Shown here: piece by piece, positions 27,669 to 35,724 of the stretch
Numbering within the stretch: the first letter of the stretch is position 1
How the letters are laid out: every line of letters starts with the position of its first letter
Origin: JAKQHY01 sp034429475
Lineage (GTDB): Bacteria > Chloroflexota > Anaerolineae > B4-G1 > SLSP01
Direction of reading: 5' to 3'
Assembly: GCA_034429475.1 (NCBI GenBank)
Contig: DAOUGD010000328.1
Coordinates: 1-45,834 of the forward strand
Length of the DNA: 45,834 nt
Position numbers and translations under genes: made by a program
The notes under the pieces: generated by a model
The model's input: only the letters and a program-made list of their open reading frames with translations
Database searches by the model: none
Told to the model about the DNA's origin: nothing

Positions 27669-29114
27669 ATGTCCATCCGGTTGCGCCTGACTGTTCTTTA
27701 TACCACCATCCTGGCCCTCACCCTTCTGATTTTTAGTGGGGTGTTGTATGTCGCCCAGTCGCGTTATACCCTGGCGATAGTGGAAAAAGACCTGGTGAAA
27801 TCCGTTGAGCCGATGGTGGCGGGGTGGTCACGGGCGCAGCACGAATTGGGCTGGCGCGCGCCGTTGCCGGGAGTGGCCGGCAATGAAGGCCCAGAAGGCG
27901 ATAAAGCGCGGCAGGTGTTGCAACCCCTGGTGCGTGATCGCCGTCCGCGCGATATGCTGCGCATCCTGGACGCTGAGGGCGTGCCCTTCGCCATCCCTCA
28001 AAATGAAGAAGTCATGGCATTTGCGATCAGCGCCGATGGCCTGGGAAAACTGCAAGCGGGCGAGTCATGGGTTGAGATTACTCACGACGACGAGGGCCGC
28101 CTGCTGGTCTATAACCAACCGGTTATCGTCAATGGTGAAGTTACCGGCATCGTCCAACTGGCGCGCTCCCTGGCCGACCGCGACCGCGCGCTGCGTTCCC
28201 TGGGCGTCACCCTCCTCACCGGCAGCGCGTTGACCACGGTGATCGCGTTTGGCGCGGGCTGGACGCTCTCCGGCGTCACCCTGCGGCCCATCCACCGCAT
28301 CACCCAGACCGCGCACGAGATTGGCGAAGCGCGAGACTTTTCCTCAAGAGTCCAGCACACCGGTCCTAACGACGAACTGGGGCGACTGGCGATGACGTTC
28401 AACGAAATGTTATCCCAACTGGAAGTAGGGTATCAGCAAGTGACGCGCGCCCTGCAAGTCCAGCGCGACTTCGTCGCCGACGTGTCGCACGAACTGCGCA
28501 CCCCACTGACGACTATCCGGGGCAATCTGGCCTTGCTGGAACGCAATCCGCCCCTTCCCGACGCCGACCGCGCCGACATCCTCGACGACCTCATCAGCGA
28601 GAGTGAACGGTTGAGCCGCCTGGTGAGCGATCTGTTGGTGTTGGCGCGCTCCGACGCCGGGCGTAAGTTGGCCCTGGGACCGGTGGAAATCAGGACCGTG
28701 GTGGAGGATGTTTGTCGGCAGGGACGCCTGCTGGCCCCTGACCGCCAGATCGAAGTCGCCGGCCCCGATGGGCTGATCGCGCAGGCCAACGAGGACGCGC
28801 TCAAGCAGGTGCTGCTGATCCTGCTCGACAACGCCATCAAACACGCGCATGGCCCTATTAGCCTTGTGCTGAGCGACAACGATCGCCACATCGTCCTCCG
28901 CGTGCAGGACGCCGGGCCGGGCCTGTCGCCGGAATTGCAGGCGCGCATCTTCGACCGCTTCTACCGCAGCGACACCTCGCGCTCCACGCCGGGCTTTGGC
29001 CTGGGCCTCTCCATCGCCCGCGCCCTCACCGAAGCGCAACGCGGCGCGCTGGAAGTGGAAAGCCAGGTGGGGCAGGGCAGCGCGTTTGTGGTGAAGTTGT
29101 TGCGTGAAACGTGA
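27669..29114 (+). CDS. Membrane sensor histidine kinase of the exporter two-component system
   Basis: 481 residues. Two transmembrane helices (about 7-29 and 178-200) enclose an extracytoplasmic sensor domain of about 150 residues; HAMP follows (GVTLRPIHRITQTAHEIGEARDF), then HisKA with H274 in DVSHELRTPLTTIRGN and HATPase_c with N box LLILLDNAIKHAH, G1 VQDAGPGLSPE, F box FDRFYRSD and G2 GFGLGLSIA. Architecture is that of EnvZ/CpxA-type kinases. Translation is probably coupled to the regulator gene. The final codons GAA ACG TGA lie in a GTGAAAC/GTGAGGC heptamer run. Confidence 0.95.
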   Translation: MSIRLRLTVLYTTILALTLLIFSGVLYVAQSRYTLAIVEKDLVKSVEPMVAGWSRAQHELGWRAPLPGVAGNEGPEGDKARQVLQPLVRDRRPRDMLRILDAEGVPFAIPQNEEVMAFAISADGLGKLQAGESWVEITHDDEGRLLVYNQPVIVNGEVTGIVQLARSLADRDRALRSLGVTLLTGSALTTVIAFGAGWTLSGVTLRPIHRITQTAHEIGEARDFSSRVQHTGPNDELGRLAMTFNEMLSQLEVGYQQVTRALQVQRDFVADVSHELRTPLTTIRGNLALLERNPPLPDADRADILDDLISESERLSRLVSDLLVLARSDAGRKLALGPVEIRTVVEDVCRQGRLLAPDRQIEVAGPDGLIAQANEDALKQVLLILLDNAIKHAHGPISLVLSDNDRHIVLRVQDAGPGLSPELQARIFDRFYRSDTSRSTPGFGLGLSIARALTEAQRGALEVESQVGQGSAFVVKLLRET

Positions 29115-29147
29115 GGCGTGAAACGTAAGGCTTCCCCATAGAAGCCT
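29104..29147. repeat. GTGAAAC/GTGAGGC heptamers and small hairpin behind the kinase gene
   Basis: Four heptamers GTGAAAC, GTGAGGC, GTGAAAC, GTAAGGC (29104-29131) contain the kinase stop; AGGCTTC (29128) pairs with GAAGCCT (29147) across a 6-nt loop and may act as a weak terminator, though no T run follows. Confidence 0.7.
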
Positions 29148-29159
29148 GAGAGAAAAATC

Positions 29160-29232
29160 AGGACGCAGATTTTCGCGGATTCACGCAGATAATTTTTTAA
29201 AAATCAGCGTTCATCAGCGTTTATCTGCGTCC
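29160..29232. repeat. 73-bp palindrome of CGCAGAT/ATCAGCG units, copy 2
   Basis: Nearly identical to 18762-18832: both start GGACGCAGATTTTCGC and share the arm AATCAGCGTTCATCAGCG; differences are few substitutions and the length of the A/T centre. Lies in the gap between the convergent kinase and apiosidase-like genes. Confidence 0.9.
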
Positions 29233-29263
29233 AAATTTTCTTGCTGTGGCGGTCAATGCAAAT

Positions 29264-30604
29264 TCATTGGCCGGGCGCGGGATAAGGTTGGGTGTCATCG
29301 TCAAGGACGAGCACCCAATCCGGCCGATGGCCCGGCGGCGTGAAGGTGTGCGCTCCATGGGTGGGGAACGAGCCGATTGTCAGCGCCGCGCCGCTGCACG
29401 GATCGTACCACCAGGCTTTGACCCTTTTACCGGACAAGGCCGCCAGCCTGACCGTGACCGGCAGGGGCAGCGGCAGGTACACGAAAGCATAGTGGCCGTG
29501 TTGATCGCGGGTGGCGCGCCGGTGGTGCCGTCCCTCTCCTTCCTCTGCAAGCAGACTTTGATCGGGCACGCGGGTGAAGTACGGGCGCGATTCCAGCAGG
29601 GCGCGCAGGTATTGCATCTGCGCCGCGCCGGGCCGCAGGATGGCGTCGCGCCAGGACATCCATTCGTCGCCGTTGTTCACCGGCGGGCGGGTCTCGTCAA
29701 CCATCTGCCAGATGAAGTGATGGCCGTAGGTCACGCCGCACGCGCCCGCGAACACCGAGCGGTACGTTTGCTTGCGGACGTCGTAGTCGCGGAAGTAGCC
29801 GTTGGCCGGATCCCACTTCGGCCAGGGGTTGACGGGATGATCTTCGTAGTTCGGCTCGCCGTCGAGCGTGGGCTTGACCGGCTGCAAGTGGTAATCGTGG
29901 GCCACCCATTCCCACACCGGCACGTCATGCCCGCCGCCGTGCCCGGACTGCATCATATTCATGTCTAGCCAGTCCTCTTCGTGCAGCCACGCCGAGGTGG
30001 ACGTTCCGCCGCAGGGGTGGTACGTCTTGAACGCGCGCCGCCCCATGCCCTCATCCAGCCCCGCCGCCATCGCCCGCCAGATCGGGCGATAGTCATGCTC
30101 CATGTGGATGGCCGGTCGGTCGCCGCCCAAAATCCACAGCACGTTGGTCCGCTCGCGGTAGCGTTCCCCCAGGAACCGCCCGTAGCCGCGCGCATTCTCC
30201 GGGTCGAAGATGCGCGGCCCGACGCCCCACTGGTGATTCACCTTGTCGCCCCAGGTCGGCAGCAACCCGATGTAGAGATCGTGCGCCGCCGCCCTCTCGA
30301 TCAACTCATCCACGTAGGCGAAGTAGGCTTCGTTGGGGCGGGTGGGATCGTTGTAGAGCAGGGGGCAGTCGCCGTAGACGTTGGGCGTGTTCAGCCCGTC
30401 CATCTCGGCCAGCGCGACGGCCTGGATGACGTTGAAGCGCCGCTCCTGGCGATTCTGGAAGTACACTTCCGCTTCTTCGCGCGTCAGGCGATGGAACAAC
30501 TCCCAGGCCGTGTCGCCCAGCCAGAAGAACGGGTCGCCGCTTTCCGTTTGCAGGAAGCGGCCATTGTCGCTCATTTGAATCCGGGGTAAAGGGTTTGCGC
30601 TCAT
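29264..30604 (-). CDS. Apiosidase-like glycoside hydrolase (DUF4038)
   Basis: 446 residues. Matches the DUF4038/apiosidase-like TIM-barrel family (GH140-related), with FFWLGDTAWELFHRLTREEA near the N-terminus, FNVIQAVALAEMDG, GLLPTWGDKVN, NVLWILGGDRP, LDGEPNYEDHP (likely catalytic acid residue) and GVTYGHHFIWQ, followed by a small C-terminal beta domain (about 370-446) with VKAWWYDP. No signal peptide, so a cytoplasmic enzyme acting on imported oligosaccharides is likely. The ATG at 30604 is chosen because GGAGG precedes it by 7 bp; twenty further codons upstream lack a ribosome site. The precise sugar cannot be read from sequence. Confidence 0.83.
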   Translation of the reverse strand: MSANPLPRIQMSDNGRFLQTESGDPFFWLGDTAWELFHRLTREEAEVYFQNRQERRFNVIQAVALAEMDGLNTPNVYGDCPLLYNDPTRPNEAYFAYVDELIERAAAHDLYIGLLPTWGDKVNHQWGVGPRIFDPENARGYGRFLGERYRERTNVLWILGGDRPAIHMEHDYRPIWRAMAAGLDEGMGRRAFKTYHPCGGTSTSAWLHEEDWLDMNMMQSGHGGGHDVPVWEWVAHDYHLQPVKPTLDGEPNYEDHPVNPWPKWDPANGYFRDYDVRKQTYRSVFAGACGVTYGHHFIWQMVDETRPPVNNGDEWMSWRDAILRPGAAQMQYLRALLESRPYFTRVPDQSLLAEEGEGRHHRRATRDQHGHYAFVYLPLPLPVTVRLAALSGKRVKAWWYDPCSGAALTIGSFPTHGAHTFTPPGHRPDWVLVLDDDTQPYPAPGQ

Positions 30605-30650
30605 CGGTTTTCCTCCAATGATAACAGGATTCACAGAATGAGAGGATCGG

Positions 30651-30683
30651 AAAATCCGTTCCAATCCGTTGAATCCGTTGAGA
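30651..30683. repeat. Left inverted repeat of AATCCGTT octamers
   Basis: Three AATCCGTT-type units. The reverse complement of 31324-31354 matches it at 29 of 31 positions. The two arms flank the DUF3795 gene and its promoter. Confidence 0.9.
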
Positions 30684-30733
30684 AATCTTCACACGCTATT
30701 TTCGTCCCATGATGACGATGCGTCAATCTCGGT

Positions 30734-30762
30734 TTGACTTGTCGGGGGTTGCATCGCATAAT
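30734..30762 (+). promoter_or_regulatory. Sigma70-type promoter of the DUF3795 gene
   Basis: TTGACT (30734-30739), 17-bp spacer, CATAAT (30757-30762): five of six matches in each box. It lies 32 bp before the ATG at 30794, so a start codon further upstream is unlikely. Confidence 0.75.
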
Positions 30763-30793
30763 GGTAATAAGATCAGCAATTTGGGAGGTAATC

Positions 30794-31303
30794 ATGAACC
30801 AGGAACTACAACCCGATAAGACATTGGCGGCGGTGTGCGGGCTGTTTTGCCCGGCCTGTACGATTTACATCGGTTCGATGGAAGACCCGGAGCGGCTGGC
30901 AAAGTCAGCGGCGCGCAGCGGGCGCACGGTCGTGGACACGGAATGTCACGGCTGCCGCGCCGAGAAGCGCATGGCCTACTGCGCCACCTGCAAGATGGCT
31001 GCGTGCGCGGCAGAGCGAGGACTGGATTTCTGCGGCGCGTGCAGCGAGTATCCCTGCGCCGAGTTGACGGCGTTCCAGGCCGCGCGCCCTCACCGGCTGG
31101 AACTGTGGGAAGCGCAGGCGCGCATCCGGGAGGTCGGCTACGAGCAGTGGTACGCCGAGATGCTGGAGCATTACGCCTGCCCGGCGTGCGGTACGCTCAA
31201 CTCCGCCTACGATCTCACCTGCCGCCGCTGTGGGCATGATCCCGGCAGCGCGTATGGCGCGCGACACAAGGCGGAGATTCTGCAATACCTGGCGGGGCGG
31301 TGA
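30794..31303 (+). CDS. DUF3795 zinc-binding protein with C-terminal zinc ribbon
   Basis: 169 residues, function unknown. The Cys pattern CGLFCPAC, CHGC, YCATCKMAACAAERGLDFCGACSEYPC matches DUF3795, a small Cys-rich family thought to bind zinc. A second Cys cluster CPACGTLN...CRRCGHDP at about 140-158 is a zinc ribbon. The ATG at 30794 has GGGAGG 5 bp upstream and follows a good promoter. Gene and promoter are enclosed by 31-bp inverted repeats made of octamers, an arrangement not shared by other genes in the window. Confidence 0.83.
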   Translation: MNQELQPDKTLAAVCGLFCPACTIYIGSMEDPERLAKSAARSGRTVVDTECHGCRAEKRMAYCATCKMAACAAERGLDFCGACSEYPCAELTAFQAARPHRLELWEAQARIREVGYEQWYAEMLEHYACPACGTLNSAYDLTCRRCGHDPGSAYGARHKAEILQYLAGR

Positions 31304-31323
31304 GCGGCGGCTAAGAAAACTTG

Positions 31324-31354
31324 TCAACGGATTGAACGGATTAGAACGGATTTT
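31324..31354. repeat. Right inverted repeat of AACGGATT octamers
   Basis: Three AACGGATT-type units, the inverted partner of 30651-30683. It also fills part of the 98-bp gap before the propeller kinase; the same octamer family forms a hairpin inside the permease gene at 43867-43937. Confidence 0.9.
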
Positions 31355-31401
31355 TTAGTCCTTGCTTCTGTATGCCTGTTATTTCCGTGGGGAGGGAACC
31401 T

Positions 31402-34400
31402 TTGAAAACGTCACGTGAAGTTGGGAAGGGGAACTTCTGGCGCAAAGTCGCCGGCCTGATGTTGGCGGCGGTCTGTGCATTGGGTTGGACGTCTGGCGTG
31501 GGGGCGCAGCAGGGGCCGGACATTCGCTTCGACCGCATCTCCACCGCGCAAGGGCTTTCCAGCGCATTGGTCCTCAGCACAGTCCAGGATCGGCAAGGGT
31601 TTATGTGGTTCGGCACGGAGGACGGGCTGAATCGCTACGACGGGTACACCTTTATCACCTACCGGAATGCGCCGGACGATCCCCACAGTCTGAGCAACAA
31701 TTTCATTCTGGCGTTGTATGAAGACAGGGAAGGCGTGTTATGGATCGGCACGTCGGATGGGTTGAACCGGTTCGACGCGGCCAGTGGGCAATTCACGATC
31801 TATCGGCATGATCCGGCCAACCCCGACAGTCTGAGCGACAACAAGGTGTGGGCCATTGACGAGGATGCGGACGGGGCGCTCTGGATCGGCACTGAGAACG
31901 GCGGCCTCAACCGCTTTGATCGCAAAACGGGCAAATTTACCCATTATCAGAATGATCCCATTGATCCGCACAGTCTGAGCCACAACGGCGTTCGCGCTAT
32001 CTTTGAAGATCAAACGGGGACGTTGTGGGTAGGGACCTATGGCGGCGGACTGAACCGCTTTGACCGCGCCGGCGAGCAATTTACAGCCTATCGTCACAAC
32101 CCGGACGATCCGCACAGCCTGAGCTTCGATAAGGTGACGGCGCTGGCAGCCGATGCTTTCGGCGCGCTATGGATCGGCACGGAGGGCGGGCTGAACCGCC
32201 TCGATCCGGCTACCGGACGCATCACCCGTTACCAGCCCGATCCTGACGACCCCTATAGCCTGAGCAATACCGTCGTCCGGGCTGTGCTGATTGACCACCT
32301 GGGAATAGTGTGGGTAGCAACTTATGGCGGCGGACTCAATCGGCTCGACCCGGCTATCGTGGCCGCTTCTGGCACAGCCGAGTTCACCCATTATCGGTCT
32401 GAGCCAAATAACCCCACCAGCTTGAGCAACGACGGTATCTGGTCGCTTTATGAAGATCGTTCCGGCGTCGTCTGGATCGGCGCTCTGAACGGACTGAATC
32501 TTTTTGACAGAGCCAAGCACAAGTTTACCTATTACCAAACCCATCCCGCTAACCCGCATAGCTTGAGTAGCAACCTGGTGTGGGCCATCGAGGAGGATCA
32601 GTCCGGCGGCATCTGGGTGGGGACCATCGGCGGCGGCCTCAATTATCTTGACCGGGCCACCGGCCAGTTCACCGCCTACCAACACGACCCCAGCAACCCC
32701 GACAGCCTCAGTGACAATCAGGCGCGGTTTGTCTACGAAGACCGGAGCGGCGCGCTATGGATTGGCACCGAGAGCGCTGGCCTCAACCGTTTTGACCGCG
32801 CCTCCGGGCGTTTTATCCGTTACCGCAATGACCCCGCTGATCCGCACAGCCTGAGTGACAACAGCGTGTGGGCCATTTTCGAAGATCGCGCCGGCGTCTT
32901 GTGGATCGGCACCCGCGGCGGCGGACTCAATCGCATGGACCGGGAAACCGGGCAGTTCACCGCTTACGAGCACGATGGCAATGATCCCGACAGTCTGAAC
33001 AACAATCAGGTGACGGTTATCTATGAAGATACTACCGGCGCGTTTTGGGTCGGCAACACGGTCGGGCTGGATCAACTCGACCGGGAGAGTGGGCGCTTCA
33101 CCCATTACCGCCCCAACCCCGACGATCCCACCACATTGAGCAGCAGCACGGTTGCGGCTATCTTCGAGGATTCAGCCGGGGTGCTGTGGGTGGGGACGTT
33201 AGACGGGTTGAACCGTTTTGATCGAGTCGCCGGAACCTTCAAGCGCTACTCCAAGGCTGATGGGCTACCCAACACGGCGATTGTGGGGATACTGGAGGAT
33301 GATATTCCGACCGCCCAGGGTGGGCCATATCTCTGGATAAGTACTTTCAACGGACTGTCGCGCTTTGACCCGCGCACAGAAACGTTCAAGAATTACGACG
33401 CGAGCGATGGCTTGCAAGGCCCTCAATTCAGCATCTCGTCGTTCTGCAAAAGCCGGGATGGGGCGTTGTTCTTCGGCGGCAAGAACGGCTTCAACATGTT
33501 CTACCCCGAAGACATCGTGGACAACCCCTACGTTCCGCCTGTTGTGCTTACCGACTTCCAGTTGTTCAACAAATCCGTCGCCATCGGGCTGGAGTCGCCG
33601 TTGCCCAAAGCCATCTCGTTGCTGGATAAACTCGCCCTGACCTACAAAGACTCGGTCTTCTCCTTCGAGTTTGCGGCGTTGAGCTATTCTTCCCCGGAGA
33701 TGAACCAGTACGCCTACAAACTGGAGGGCTTCGACAAAGACTGGAACTACACCACCGCCAAACGGCGTTTCGCCACCTACACGAACCTCAATGGCGGCGA
33801 GTATACCTTCCGCGTCAAAGGCTCCAACAGCGACGGCGTCTGGAATGAGGAAGGGACGACGCTCAAAATTCACATTACCCCGCCCATCTGGAAGACGGCG
33901 TGGTTCCAGACGTTGGTGGGATTGGTCGTCGTGGGCGGCGTGTTGAGCCTTTACCGCGCGCGCGTTGAGGGCTTGAAATGTCAGCAGCAACGCCTTGAAA
34001 CCCAGGTGGCGGAACGCACCCGCGAGCTGCAACAGGCTAAAGAGCAGGCCGAAGTCGCCAACCGCGCCAAGAGCGATTTCCTCTCCAACATGAGCCACGA
34101 ACTGCGCACACCCCTCAACGGCATTCTGGGCTACGTCCAGATTCTCAACCGCGACCGGTCTCTGACCACGCACCAGGCAGATGGCCTCCATGTCATCCAG
34201 CAAAGCGGCGAACATCTTTTAACACTGATCAACGACATCCTCGATCTGGCGAAGATCGAGGCCGGTAAGATGGACTTGTATCCCGCCGACTTCGACTTCC
34301 CCGAATTTATGGCCGGGATTGCCGGCATCATCGCCGCGCGCGCCGAGCAAAAGGATCTCCTCTTCAGCTACGAGCCGCAGGGCGACTTGCCCGCCGGCGT

Positions 34401-35568
34401 CCGCGCCGATGAAACGCGCCTGCGCCAGGTGCTCCTCAACCTGCTCGGCAACGCCGTCAAGTTCACCGATGCGGGCCAGGTGACATTGCGGGTCGGGAGT
34501 AAGAAGTATGAAGTAGGGAGTAGGGAGAATGAAGTAGGTAGCAGGGTGGATGAGGTAGAGAGTGGCAATACTCAACCCTCCTTACCCCTTACTCCTTACC
34601 CCTTACTCCTTACTCCTTACTCCTTACTCCATTTCGAGGTCTCCGACACCGGCGTCGGCATGACCCCCGAACAGCTTGCGCGGCTGTTCCAGCCCTTCGA
34701 GCAAGTTGGCGCGGTGCAGCAGCGCGCGGAGGGCACGGGCCTGGGGTTGGTGATCAGCCAGCAGTTGGTGCGTGCGATGGGCGGCGAGCTGCACGTCGAG
34801 AGCGCAGCGGGACGCGGCAGCACCTTCTGGTTCGAGATCGCACTGCCGGTCGTGGAAATCGCTGCGGCAGCCCCGACGACGCCTTCGGACGCCATTCTGG
34901 GCTACACCACCGTCGGCGAGTATCCCCTGCGCGTGCTGGTGGTGGACGACAAGCCCTACAACCGCCTCGTGCTCGTCAACCTGCTGGCGCCGCTCGGTTT
35001 TGTGGTGACGGAGGCGGCGGATGGACAGCAGGGCGTGGCGCAGGCGCAGGCGACGCGGCCGCAACTCATCATCATGGATTTGGTGATGCCGGTGATGACC
35101 GGCGTGGAGGCGACGCAGGCCATCCGGCATATCCCGGAGCTACAGGACACAGTAATCCTGGCGACCTCGGCCAGCGTCTTCGAGAAAGATCGGCAGGCCA
35201 GCGTTGTGGCCGGCTGCAACGCCTTTATCCCCAAACCGATCCATGTGGCGCAACTTTTCGATTTGATGGCTGCCCATCTCCGGGTAACATGGATTTACCA
35301 GGCGCAAGCGGTTTCTCCGGCGGCTGTCTCTGATGCGGCGCCCGCAGCCCTGGCATTGCCGCCCGAAATAGAGTTAGCCGCGTTGCGCGCGCTCTTGCAG
35401 CGGGGAAACTTCCACGCGCTGCGCCAACGCGCGCTCGAAATCGGGCAGCAGGATGCCCGTTATGCGCTCTTTGCGGCGCAATTGGAGCGCCTGGCGCGTG
35501 ATTTCGAGGAAGACCAACTCCGCGCGCTGCTGGAACCGCCCGCCGAAAATGCGAAACCTGAAGCCTGA
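31402..35568 (+). CDS. Propeller-type hybrid histidine kinase
   Basis: 1388 residues. The TTG at 31402 is chosen because GGAGGG precedes it by 5 bp; the ATG ten codons upstream has no ribosome site. Signal peptide ending VGAQ, then about 14 Reg_prop repeats (EDxxGxLWIGTxGGLNRFDR, about 50 residues each: two seven-bladed propellers), a Y_Y_Y domain, one transmembrane helix near 840, a coiled coil, HisKA (SNMSHELRTPLNG, His near 899), HATPase_c and a receiver domain (Asp in LIIMDLVMP). The HATPase domain is interrupted after GQVTLRV by about 46 repeat-encoded residues before LHFEVSDTGVGM. It resembles the hybrid kinases that sense polysaccharide fragments, but without the AraC domain. It would hand phosphate to another regulator. 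Confidence 0.93.
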   Translation: MKTSREVGKGNFWRKVAGLMLAAVCALGWTSGVGAQQGPDIRFDRISTAQGLSSALVLSTVQDRQGFMWFGTEDGLNRYDGYTFITYRNAPDDPHSLSNNFILALYEDREGVLWIGTSDGLNRFDAASGQFTIYRHDPANPDSLSDNKVWAIDEDADGALWIGTENGGLNRFDRKTGKFTHYQNDPIDPHSLSHNGVRAIFEDQTGTLWVGTYGGGLNRFDRAGEQFTAYRHNPDDPHSLSFDKVTALAADAFGALWIGTEGGLNRLDPATGRITRYQPDPDDPYSLSNTVVRAVLIDHLGIVWVATYGGGLNRLDPAIVAASGTAEFTHYRSEPNNPTSLSNDGIWSLYEDRSGVVWIGALNGLNLFDRAKHKFTYYQTHPANPHSLSSNLVWAIEEDQSGGIWVGTIGGGLNYLDRATGQFTAYQHDPSNPDSLSDNQARFVYEDRSGALWIGTESAGLNRFDRASGRFIRYRNDPADPHSLSDNSVWAIFEDRAGVLWIGTRGGGLNRMDRETGQFTAYEHDGNDPDSLNNNQVTVIYEDTTGAFWVGNTVGLDQLDRESGRFTHYRPNPDDPTTLSSSTVAAIFEDSAGVLWVGTLDGLNRFDRVAGTFKRYSKADGLPNTAIVGILEDDIPTAQGGPYLWISTFNGLSRFDPRTETFKNYDASDGLQGPQFSISSFCKSRDGALFFGGKNGFNMFYPEDIVDNPYVPPVVLTDFQLFNKSVAIGLESPLPKAISLLDKLALTYKDSVFSFEFAALSYSSPEMNQYAYKLEGFDKDWNYTTAKRRFATYTNLNGGEYTFRVKGSNSDGVWNEEGTTLKIHITPPIWKTAWFQTLVGLVVVGGVLSLYRARVEGLKCQQQRLETQVAERTRELQQAKEQAEVANRAKSDFLSNMSHELRTPLNGILGYVQILNRDRSLTTHQADGLHVIQQSGEHLLTLINDILDLAKIEAGKMDLYPADFDFPEFMAGIAGIIAARAEQKDLLFSYEPQGDLPAGVRADETRLRQVLLNLLGNAVKFTDAGQVTLRVGSKKYEVGSRENEVGSRVDEVESGNTQPSLPLTPYPLLLTPYSLLHFEVSDTGVGMTPEQLARLFQPFEQVGAVQQRAEGTGLGLVISQQLVRAMGGELHVESAAGRGSTFWFEIALPVVEIAAAAPTTPSDAILGYTTVGEYPLRVLVVDDKPYNRLVLVNLLAPLGFVVTEAADGQQGVAQAQATRPQLIIMDLVMPVMTGVEATQAIRHIPELQDTVILATSASVFEKDRQASVVAGCNAFIPKPIHVAQLFDLMAAHLRVTWIYQAQAVSPAAVSDAAPAALALPPEIELAALRALLQRGNFHALRQRALEIGQQDARYALFAAQLERLARDFEEDQLRALLEPPAENAKPEA
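34496..34632 (+). repeat. In-frame AGTAGGG/TTACTCC repeat pair inside the hybrid kinase
   Basis: A degenerate AGTARGA arm (34496-34565) and a cleaner CTTACTC arm (34580-34630) form an imperfect hairpin. The insert is a multiple of three. In the left arm, the phase where a pure AGTAGGG array would give TAG has been altered (GAGAATGAAG), so the frame stays open. Confidence 0.88.
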
Positions 35569-35601
35569 GAACCGAATATCGGCATCAGTAGATCAAAGAT
35601 T

Positions 35602-35660
35602 GGGTTCGTAGTAACCGCTTTAGCGGTTTCTGGGACGGCTGAAGCCGTTACTACCAACCC
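35602..35660. repeat. Palindromic GTAGTAACCGCTTTAGCGGT element
   Basis: Outer arms GGGTT..GTAGTAAC and GTTACTAC..AACCC enclose two inner stems (ACCGCTTTAGCGGT and ACGGCTGAAGCCGT), giving a cruciform-like dispersed element. It occupies the 156-bp gap between the two hybrid kinase genes. This word is common as an intergenic repeat in several phyla. Confidence 0.82.
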
Positions 35661-35724
35661 TAGCTCTTTTGCTTGTTTGACTACCTGACTGACGACTAAC
35701 GGACTATGGTAGGAGGCCCATCCA

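Noticed and set aside
30734..30793. Longer DUF3795 frame beginning at 30734
   Set aside because: It would start within the -35 box of the promoter; GGGAGG marks the ATG at 30794.
30651..31354. Insertion sequence around the DUF3795 gene
   Set aside because: No transposase and no evident target duplication; listed as a possible non-autonomous cassette instead.
31372..31401. ATG at 31372 as start of the propeller kinase
   Set aside because: No ribosome site before it; GGAGGG is 5 bp before the TTG at 31402, which leads directly into the signal peptide.
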